Of a stretch of 64,000 bases of DNA, positions 37,939 to 45,334 are shown one piece after another. The stretch comes from Campylobacter sp. 2014D-0216 (GTDB taxonomy: Bacteria > Campylobacterota > Campylobacteria > Campylobacterales > Campylobacteraceae), in assembly GCF_014931215.1 (NCBI RefSeq), contig NZ_CP063089.1, positions 868,001-932,000 of the forward strand, in the 5' to 3' direction. The notes beneath the pieces are model-generated. The model had not been told where the DNA came from, searched no databases, and saw nothing but the letters and a program-made list of their open reading frames with translations. The position numbers and the translations under genes are program-made. Within the stretch, counting starts at the first letter, position 1. The number at the start of each line of letters is the position of its first letter.

Positions 37939-38590
37939 ATGGTAAGAGATACTAAGAAAGATGAAGCGTATTTTACTGAACGTATATTAGAATGGGAAGA
38001 AGAAGTTAAAGAAGATGAAAAAAGACTCTTAGAACTTCCACTAGGAGATGAAAGAAGGGAAAATTATTTTTTTTCTATAACAGATGGAAAAAAAATGTAT
38101 TGCTTTAGATAAATACTCTCGTGGTGATGATATAAACATAGTTAAAAAAGATTTAGAAGCATACATACTAGAAAAAGAAAAAAATCGTTTAGAAACGGGA
38201 TTGGATATTGGCTATTACAGGGGAAATGCTATTGAACTTTGCGTTAGAGTATTATTGGATATGGATACTACTTGTTTGCTAGAATTAATAGAAGAAGATG
38301 AGAGAAAAAGAAGGGACATACTCAATAGAGATTGGTTTTTGCATTTTATAGGTTCTAAGGGTAAGAATTTAAATTTAGAACGCAAATGTGTTTGCAAAGA
38401 ACATGAACTAATTAAAGAATTTATAGCCACACAAGATATTGAGTTTTTACATAAATATATGAAAAAACACACAAGGTTAAGATATCCTTTAGATACCTGG
38501 GATCTTGAAGGTGCTACAATTGTAAAACTAATGAATTTGGATAAAGAAGAATTTAAACAGTATAAATACTTTCCTTATGAATTAATATAA
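37939..38590 (+). pseudogene. Frameshifted PoNi-like immunity gene
   Basis: The ATG at 37939 opens a frame 'VRDTKKDEAYFTERILEWEE' that ends at 38112. The rest continues in another frame as 'ALDKYSRGDDINIVKKDLE' to 38590. The shift lies at a run of eight A (about 38088-38095) or the nearby T run. The N-terminal 'RD...YF' and the 'YSRGDD' pattern match PoNe-immunity (DUF1910/1911) proteins. Joined, the protein would be about 217 residues. Both toxin and immunity are broken, which fits decay of the whole pair. Confidence 0.7.
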
Positions 38591-38601
38591 AAATTTTTGG
38601 T

Positions 38602-38607
38602 TATAAT
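38602..38607 (+). promoter_or_regulatory. Likely -10 box before the 38632 gene
   Basis: A perfect TATAAT in TTGGTTATAATGC lies about 25 bases before the ATG, with AAGGA between as ribosome binding site. It would restart transcription for the adaptor-like genes and vgrG2 after the region of broken genes. Confidence 0.55.
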
Positions 38608-38631
38608 GCTATTTTAACACAAGGATATTTT

Positions 38632-38982
38632 ATGGAAGACTTAGACTTTTTACAAAAACGTTGGGAAGAAGCTTATGAAGCTATGCCTAAACTTTATGAA
38701 ATACCAAATGGAGCAATAATAAATTTTACCCTTAGTGAAGATACAGACACTATTTTATTTAAAGAACCTTGGGAAAATTTCAAACTAGACAATGAAGATG
38801 AGGAAGTAGAATGGAGGCTAAGTTTTTTCAGCATTAGCGAAGATAGACCTTTAGGATATTTAGGGTATAAAGAAGCTTTAGAAAAATTACAAGAATTTTC
38901 TTTGATACAATCAGAAGAAAGGGTTTTGATTAGAGCCATGAGTTTGGAAGAGCTTAAAAAATTAGGATTACACGAGCTATGA
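38632..38982 (+). CDS. Small acidic protein, unknown (116 aa)
   Basis: It starts 'MEDLDFLQKRWEEAYEAMPK' and is acidic and soluble, with no recognisable motif. Its end overlaps the next gene by four bases (ATGA). As the first gene of a short unit leading into vgrG2, it could be a chaperone or immunity protein. Confidence 0.7.
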   Translation: MEDLDFLQKRWEEAYEAMPKLYEIPNGAIINFTLSEDTDTILFKEPWENFKLDNEDEEVEWRLSFFSISEDRPLGYLGYKEALEKLQEFSLIQSEERVLIRAMSLEELKKLGLHEL

Positions 38983-39614
38983 CACTTCCTCAACCCATAT
39001 TTTTAAATAAACTTATGCAATTTTTATCTAGTGAAAATTTAAATCTAAATAATTTTAAAAAAGACATAGAAAACATAATCCCTAAAAAAGACTTACAATT
39101 TTTACTAGATTTAAACACAAAAATCATGGGTATTGCTAAAATAATTATTCAAGATAAAAAAGAAATTAATATACTACTACCACAATCTGATAAAGAACAT
39201 AAATTACAATATACACCTATAAAATTAGAAATCAAAAAAGATTTTAAAATTAAACTTGATAGCTTAGAAAATTGCGATAACAAGCAATTATTGGATATCA
39301 TTAAACAAGAATATCCAAACAACACAGTCAAAGAGTTAACCATTAACCTATCAAAGGAAAAAATAAAAATACTTTTCATTATCAGCGAGGTGCCAAAATT
39401 TTTAAAATCCACATATAAAGAATGCGATTTTAAAGATTATGGCTTAATGAGTTATATTGAATTTGATAAAATTTTTAATCTCAAAGTCGATGATTTTAGA
39501 TATTTTACGCTTATTACACCCTTTGGGGCAAAAAAAATACAATTGTATTGGATAAATGAATATGAAAATCTTCAAGAAACACTCAATTATGTTTCATTCC
39601 CAACACCCCAATAA
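38979..39614 (+). CDS. Stand-alone version of the lipase-effector C-terminal domain; possible VgrG adaptor
   Basis: This 211-residue protein has a C-terminal half ('KILFIISEVPKFLKSTYKEC', 'FKDYGLMSYIEFDKI', 'TPFGAKKIQLYW') that parallels the C-terminal domain of the lipase effectors ('LYFIIPKNIAKVYKSAYKES', 'APAKMQNLKFQIA'). A domain that occurs both fused to cargo and free just before vgrG2 is a good candidate for a spike-loading module. The last codons and stop lie inside the vgrG core repeat. The family has no name I recognise. Confidence 0.72.
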   Translation: MTLPQPIFLNKLMQFLSSENLNLNNFKKDIENIIPKKDLQFLLDLNTKIMGIAKIIIQDKKEINILLPQSDKEHKLQYTPIKLEIKKDFKIKLDSLENCDNKQLLDIIKQEYPNNTVKELTINLSKEKIKILFIISEVPKFLKSTYKECDFKDYGLMSYIEFDKIFNLKVDDFRYFTLITPFGAKKIQLYWINEYENLQETLNYVSFPTPQ

Positions 39615-41152
39615 ACTCCTACACCAAAAACAAAGGTTTTTTAATGAATACAAACAACTCTTATCTTAACTTAAAAATTAACAAACTTGATTTTAAAATC
39701 ACAAAAGCCATTATAAAAGAAAGCTTAGATCAGATCTTCTTATGTGAATGCGAAGGTTTTTATGAAAATATCCATGATGATATTTTTAGTGGTAATGATG
39801 AATTTGATCCTAGCATGCTTATTGATAAAGAAGCTTCACTTATAATCAACAATCCTTATGAAAACAAAAAATTAGATTTTTCAACCGATACTGACATGAT
39901 ATATAATGGCGTAATATCTTATGTTGAATACTTAGGCATTAATCAAAACAGTGCAAATAATATCGCAAAAGAAAACTTTAAACAATTAAATCATAAGCAC
40001 TTTTTTAAGTTTAACCTACACTCTCCTTTAATTAGACTTGATTTTAATAAAGCAAATCGTATCTACACACATACAAATATAATAGAAGCGATCAAGCAAA
40101 CTTTGGCTTATTATAACACCAAACTAAACAAAAACATTGATTTTTCTAATATTCATCATACATATGAAACTAAAGAATTGATTTCTCAATACAATGAAAG
40201 TGATTTAGAATTTATCACAAGATTAGCGCATAATCATGGTATTTATTTTTATGAGGATAAAGACAGTATCTATTTTTATGATTTTTATACTCATAAAGGT
40301 AAAATTAAAAATGTAACTTTTAACCCTAACATCAACAACCATCTTAATGAGGCTTGTATTTATGCACTCAATAAAGAAAAACAAATACAAACCAATGCTT
40401 TTACTCACTCTAGTAATAACTCCAAACAACCTTTAAGCTTATATTCCTTAAGCGCCAAAGAACAAAATGCTAATATACACTATAACGAGCATTCTTATGA
40501 AAGTGAATATTCTTTTACACAAGATATCAATCTAAAACAATCCCCTACTCTTAAAGAAAAAAGAAGCACTATGCTTAATAATATACTAAAAGCAAAAAGC
40601 AATATTTATCATCTTAGCTTAAATGAAAGTATTAAAATTAACATTCAAAAAGAAAACACTCAAGAGTATGCCATCATAGCCAAAGAACAAATTTTAATTG
40701 ATGATGCTATTTTAGCCAATACTATCAATACTAATGATAATTTAAACATCAAAGACTTAAACCTAAGCAAATCTTACACAAATAACCTAACCCTACTTCC
40801 ATCTTTTTTAACCTTTACACCTAGTTTTAAATTTAAACCAAAACCTCCAATTAATACCATAGGTATGGTGATAGGAGAAGATTCTAATATAGAAAACCAA
40901 AGAAACACCATATATACAGATGAATATGGAAGAGTAAAAGTAAGGATTAATCTTTATGCTAATCAAGAAGAATTAGACAATAAAGCAAATATCTATCATC
41001 ATAGCCCATTCTTAAGAGTAGCTAGCCCTATAGCAAGCAATCATTCAGGTTTTTACCATACACCTAGAATTGGAGATGAAGTTATTATTTCATTTTTAGA
41101 TGATGATATAGATAAACCTTTTATCAGTGGGAGTTTGTATAATGGGGTGAAC
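39602..41152. repeat. VgrG core direct repeat, copy 2 (about 1.55 kb)
   Basis: Partner of 25864-27414 in the same orientation. Exchange between the copies would swap VgrG tails or delete the ~13.7 kb of effectors between them. Confidence 0.9.
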
Positions 41153-41977
41153 GATCCTCTTGTTGCATTACCACATCATGATCACAAAACCTCCATTAGC
41201 TCTAAAACTATAGGAGTGTATGAACAAGGATACAACGAACTAACTTTGTCTAATATAAAAAATAAAGAGCAAATCTACTTAAAAGCAGAAAGAGACTACG
41301 ATGAATTAGTTCAACATAACTTTACTCAAAAAATTCTAAACGACAAAGATTCTACAGTAGATGGCATTTATAACGAAAGAATTAAAAAAGTTCATACACA
41401 AACCATAGATTTAGCTAAAAATGTCAATATCGGAGCTGAATATCTAATCAATGTAGGTCTATCTAAAGATACCATAGTAGGTCTATCTAATACTTTAAAT
41501 ATAGGGGTAGATAACAAGCTAAGGATAGGTAAAAATTCGAGTGAATACATAGGAGAAAACAAAGACACTGAAATAGGCGCAAATAAAAACACCACTATAC
41601 ACAAAGATGAAACTAAAAATGTCAAAGGTAATAAAAAAGAGATTATTGAAGGTCATTATAATATAAGTACAAGCAACAAAATGCAAGTCTTAAGTGAAAA
41701 AGAAATGGATTATAAAAGTAAAGATAATATACTTTTTACAAGCAACGAATCCATAGGATTTGAAAGTGATAAAAACACGAGCATGGTAGCTGATAATATA
41801 ACCACCTATGCACAAACAACCCACTATCTAAAAGCTGATAGTGAGGCAACTATACAAGTAGGAGAAACATTTATCAATGCCAAACCTAATTGCGTTGTCA
41901 TTAAAGCAGGTGGAGTAGAAGTAGTGATAGATTCCAAGGGTCTTGTCGTTAAAGGTGGAGAAATTAAAGCAGAATAA
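39644..41977 (+). CDS. vgrG: VgrG2 (TssI), T6SS spike protein
   Basis: This 777-residue protein has the same first ~503 residues as VgrG1, then its own tail from 'DPLVALPHHDHK'. The tail forms a needle of short strand repeats ('NVGLS'-like steps such as 'TIVGLSNTLNIGVDNK') ending 'EVVIDSKGLVVKGGEI'. It heads the membrane-segment effector array that starts at 42111, which probably depends on this spike. The 133 bases after it hold no gene. Confidence 0.95.
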   Translation: MNTNNSYLNLKINKLDFKITKAIIKESLDQIFLCECEGFYENIHDDIFSGNDEFDPSMLIDKEASLIINNPYENKKLDFSTDTDMIYNGVISYVEYLGINQNSANNIAKENFKQLNHKHFFKFNLHSPLIRLDFNKANRIYTHTNIIEAIKQTLAYYNTKLNKNIDFSNIHHTYETKELISQYNESDLEFITRLAHNHGIYFYEDKDSIYFYDFYTHKGKIKNVTFNPNINNHLNEACIYALNKEKQIQTNAFTHSSNNSKQPLSLYSLSAKEQNANIHYNEHSYESEYSFTQDINLKQSPTLKEKRSTMLNNILKAKSNIYHLSLNESIKINIQKENTQEYAIIAKEQILIDDAILANTINTNDNLNIKDLNLSKSYTNNLTLLPSFLTFTPSFKFKPKPPINTIGMVIGEDSNIENQRNTIYTDEYGRVKVRINLYANQEELDNKANIYHHSPFLRVASPIASNHSGFYHTPRIGDEVIISFLDDDIDKPFISGSLYNGVNDPLVALPHHDHKTSISSKTIGVYEQGYNELTLSNIKNKEQIYLKAERDYDELVQHNFTQKILNDKDSTVDGIYNERIKKVHTQTIDLAKNVNIGAEYLINVGLSKDTIVGLSNTLNIGVDNKLRIGKNSSEYIGENKDTEIGANKNTTIHKDETKNVKGNKKEIIEGHYNISTSNKMQVLSEKEMDYKSKDNILFTSNESIGFESDKNTSMVADNITTYAQTTHYLKADSEATIQVGETFINAKPNCVVIKAGGVEVVIDSKGLVVKGGEIKAE

Positions 41978-42110
41978 CAAATATGGTAGATTTTATATCT
42001 TGATTATGCTTAGGATATATCTTTACCATGCAAAATTAACACGCGAAATAAAACTTTAAATAAAATAGAAAAAGACATAAAAACTATTTTTAAAACATCA
42101 AGGAATATAA

Positions 42111-42950
42111 ATGAAAAAACCTTTTTATAAACTTAAAAGATTTTATATACCCTGTATTATATTGATCATAATACTTGCTGTGCTTGCAAAATTACTTTAT
42201 TCTCCTTTATATACGATTTATTGGGAGTCAAATCATCGCTTTGAAAAAGTACAAGAATTTAGAAATTTTGAAAAAATGACTTTAAATCCAAGTCCTAAAG
42301 ATATGATTAAAATTATAGATGATTATCAGCCCAAACTAGAAGACTTTAAAGATTTAAATGCAAAAATGCAAAAGGCTATTTTTGATTTTAAGGTTGCTAA
42401 ATTCTTTGGATTTGAGGATAGGTACTTTGAAGTTTCTCTTAAAAGCTACATTGGTCTTTTCATTTTTCTACATGGCAAAGAACATACTTATTTTAATTAT
42501 CTTAATTTCATAAGTAATTTAAACTCAAATGAAAAACAAAAATACCTAAACTTAAGAGCCTCTACTAAAGATTTAGAAAAACAAATTTTTGAAGAAAAAC
42601 TTAAATTTATAAAGCACTATGAAGAATTTTATGATTATTTAGATAGTATAGGCTATTTGGATAAGGGAGCTTGGTACAAGGGAATGGCAAATATATATAA
42701 AATTATAATATATTACTTTACCTACGATGTGCCAAAAAATCTTAAAAAATTTTACTCCCTAGAGGATAAAAAATTAGCGCTTGAAAAAATGAAGAAAAGC
42801 CATGAGGTGTTTAATAATTTAGATTTAAATTCAACTTCTGAGATTCCTAGCATAGCTAATGATGATTGGAAAAATGCTTTTAAAGATTTTTCTAATGCAA
42901 GTTATAATTGGATAAACAAAATCCAAAAGGCCTTAGATGAATGCAAATGA
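42111..42950 (+). CDS. Membrane-anchored probable immunity protein (279 aa)
   Basis: One N-terminal membrane segment ('YIPCIILIIILAVLAKLL', about 12-29) with basic residues before it predicts a large periplasmic domain. Its end overlaps the next effector gene by 14 bases. The paralogue at 47814-48644 shares the anchor and the block from about residue 55 to 185, but the end differs. Periplasmic exposure suits immunity to a cell-envelope toxin. The order immunity then effector recurs three times in this stretch. Confidence 0.78.
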   Translation: MKKPFYKLKRFYIPCIILIIILAVLAKLLYSPLYTIYWESNHRFEKVQEFRNFEKMTLNPSPKDMIKIIDDYQPKLEDFKDLNAKMQKAIFDFKVAKFFGFEDRYFEVSLKSYIGLFIFLHGKEHTYFNYLNFISNLNSNEKQKYLNLRASTKDLEKQIFEEKLKFIKHYEEFYDYLDSIGYLDKGAWYKGMANIYKIIIYYFTYDVPKNLKKFYSLEDKKLALEKMKKSHEVFNNLDLNSTSEIPSIANDDWKNAFKDFSNASYNWINKIQKALDECK

Positions 42951-44457
42951 AATTAATACTAGTGTTCATAATGAAAACAATACCGCTATTAACATTAAAG
43001 AAAGTATAAAAGAAGCCCTAAGAGAAGGACAAGAGGTTATAGAAAGTGGTAGAGAAGGAATAGGAAAAGTAAATATCTCATTACAAATCAGTGATGGTGC
43101 TACCAACCTTTCCCCCAACTCTCCCACTAAAGAAACCCTACAACCTTATATTCAAAAAGTTCAAGTTATTACAGAGAAAGTGGATAACAAACTAAAAATT
43201 ACTGAATATACCTTAGAGTATATTAACAATGGTGATATAACTAAAGTTTTAGTAAAACTAGGAGAAGAAGTTATACAAGATTTTGTTTTAAAAAAAGGCT
43301 TAGATATTTCTAAAGAAATAGCACTTATCTTGTCTAGAGGAAAAATTATTTTTGGTATAATTATTTTTGCTGGAGGAAGTGTTATATCTTACTATTTTTC
43401 TGAAAACATTAAAGAATTAACAAAAAAACTGCTAATAAACACTCAAGATTTGCTTAATAAAATCGGAGATAAAATTAAACCTCCTGTTGTATGCCCTAAT
43501 AATTCTATAACACCTAATGGTCAATGTATTGATCATCCAAATGATTTTTTTCAAAAACTAATCAATCCTTTCTCCCTCTTCACTCCACGCCCCTACCCTA
43601 GCTATTCAAAACAATACAAACTTGCCCTAGCAAAGAAAAAAGAACTTATAACTAAAACAAGTATAGCTTCTACAACTTACAATTTTATAGATGAAGAATA
43701 TTTAAAAAACATACAAGATTTAAAAGAACAAGAAAAAATCATTGAACAAGAAGAACAAAAATATCAATTTGATTTAAAACTTTATAAAGAAGATAATAAA
43801 ATAAAAAATGAAATTTTTAATTCTTTATTTAAATCTTTAAATGAAAAGCTAAGCTTTCAATTAAAACAAGAAAGAAATACTTTTTTAAATTCCAATCAAG
43901 GCTTAAGTATTATTGCTAATAAACAATACCTACTAAAGACTTTAAACTTGCAAGATATCAACAACATCAACATCGATTCAAAACCCTATTTATTAAAAGC
44001 TTTATATTTTTGTGAAGATTGTGTTTTATATGATAAAGATAAGCAAGCTTTATTTGATGAAAACACAATAAAAGAATTAGAATTTAACTCTAGCTTTTAT
44101 ACTATCTTTATCTCTCATAAAAACAAACTAAATGATACTTATTTAAATGCAAGAAAAGAACTTTATAAAAGTATTGATGAATTTAAAAGACTTGGTTTTA
44201 AAGATTTAGAACATGCTTATCAAACTTATATGAGTTCTTTTACTATCAATGAAGAATTAAATAGCAAAGATAAAACAATCAATAAAAACGAAAATAAAGA
44301 AATAAATAAAAACTTAAATAAAGATAAAAATTCAAATCAAGAAAACAATACAAAACAAAGCAATACCATTATAGATGATATAAAAGAAGATTTTAAGATT
44401 GTATCTAATAATGCTATAATAAATAATACTAACTTTAAAGGTAAAAAAATTGCTTAA
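42937..44457 (+). CDS. Truncated membrane-segment effector (506 aa), toxin part lost
   Basis: Residues 1 to ~470 match the N-terminus of the 1421-residue effector (48631), apart from a short stretch near 45-55. A membrane segment lies near 137-155 ('IIFGIIIFAGGSVISYYF'). Then an Asn/Lys-rich linker runs straight into a short tail 'NNAIINNTNFKGKKIA'. The same tail type ends the 807-residue effector. The middle and C-terminal domains are missing, so this is likely an inactive deletion product, or a carrier awaiting a new tip. Confidence 0.75.
   Translation: MNANEINTSVHNENNTAINIKESIKEALREGQEVIESGREGIGKVNISLQISDGATNLSPNSPTKETLQPYIQKVQVITEKVDNKLKITEYTLEYINNGDITKVLVKLGEEVIQDFVLKKGLDISKEIALILSRGKIIFGIIIFAGGSVISYYFSENIKELTKKLLINTQDLLNKIGDKIKPPVVCPNNSITPNGQCIDHPNDFFQKLINPFSLFTPRPYPSYSKQYKLALAKKKELITKTSIASTTYNFIDEEYLKNIQDLKEQEKIIEQEEQKYQFDLKLYKEDNKIKNEIFNSLFKSLNEKLSFQLKQERNTFLNSNQGLSIIANKQYLLKTLNLQDINNINIDSKPYLLKALYFCEDCVLYDKDKQALFDENTIKELEFNSSFYTIFISHKNKLNDTYLNARKELYKSIDEFKRLGFKDLEHAYQTYMSSFTINEELNSKDKTINKNENKEINKNLNKDKNSNQENNTKQSNTIIDDIKEDFKIVSNNAIINNTNFKGKKIA
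43101..44351. repeat. Effector N-terminal direct repeat, copy 1 (about 1.25 kb)
   Basis: Matches 48795-50045 at offset 5,694. The flanking upstream part (42936-43070) matches with a few changes. The match ends in the Asn/Lys-rich linker, which appears to be the recombination point for tips. Confidence 0.85.
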
Positions 44458-45334
44458 AACATCAAAAAGAATTTCTATTATAGTTTTTATTGTATTAGTT
44501 TTTATCATAATTGCTAGCAATGCTTATAACTTTATCCAAGAAGCTTTACAATTTAAAGAAGCTAATGAAAATAAAGCAAGAGAAAATCTTAGTGCTTTAA
44601 TCAAATGGAGTGAAAACGAAGGTAAGGAAGAATTAGAATATGCTAAGAATTTAAGCAAAGAAAACTATAATCAAGAAAAAGTTACACAAATAATTATTAA
44701 AAATCTTAAGATGATACAAGCTAGTATTGAAGATGTAAGAATTTTAACCTCTTACTATCCTACAGAAGAAGATGTTGAGCTTATGAGACAAGCTGGGCAT
44801 GTTACAACAAATTCAAATACCTATATTATATCCTATCTTTTATACAATGAAAGAAATATCACAAATCAAAAAACTTATTTTTTATTTGACAAGGAAAGAT
44901 TTAAAGTTTTTGAAGATTTTTTATTTTTTCTAAATACTCGTTTAGAAGAGGATTTTTTACAAAAAGATATTCATAAGTTTGATAGCTTTGATGTAGTTAG
45001 AATTGGAATGTATATTAACACCCTAATTGGCTATAATAGTGGATTTACTAGTATGTATTTGAGTGAATTTTTACAAGATTATATTTGTGATTTAAATACC
45101 CCTAAAACTATGACAATTTTAAATGGTATGAGTCAAATTAACATTACTACTGACAAAGTTTTATTGTTTTTAAATAAAGAATTAAAAATACACACTGATA
45201 GTCATTTAAAAATACAATTAGAAAAAGCGATCTATAATTTTAAGAAACTCAAACTCGGTCAAAAACAAACTAATAAACTTAAATCCATACAAACCAAACT
45301 AAAAGAATGCACAAATGAACGAGATAGAACTTAA
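44450..45334 (+). CDS. Membrane-anchored probable immunity protein (294 aa)
   Basis: The TTG start overlaps the preceding gene by eight bases. The protein begins 'MLKTSKRISIIVFIVLVFII', a single N-terminal anchor, followed by a mostly helical periplasmic domain. Its end overlaps the start of the 807-residue effector by 20 bases. It is a different family from the genes at 42111 and 47814. A 22-codon relic at 47731 begins 'MLKILK' and looks like the start of a relative. Confidence 0.75.
   Translation: MLKTSKRISIIVFIVLVFIIIASNAYNFIQEALQFKEANENKARENLSALIKWSENEGKEELEYAKNLSKENYNQEKVTQIIIKNLKMIQASIEDVRILTSYYPTEEDVELMRQAGHVTTNSNTYIISYLLYNERNITNQKTYFLFDKERFKVFEDFLFFLNTRLEEDFLQKDIHKFDSFDVVRIGMYINTLIGYNSGFTSMYLSEFLQDYICDLNTPKTMTILNGMSQINITTDKVLLFLNKELKIHTDSHLKIQLEKAIYNFKKLKLGQKQTNKLKSIQTKLKECTNERDRT

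Noticed and set aside
41989-42031. Possible hairpin after vgrG2 (GGTAGAT... with ...CTTTACC)
   Set aside because: The arms pair poorly with mismatches and there is no T run, so it is not a convincing terminator.
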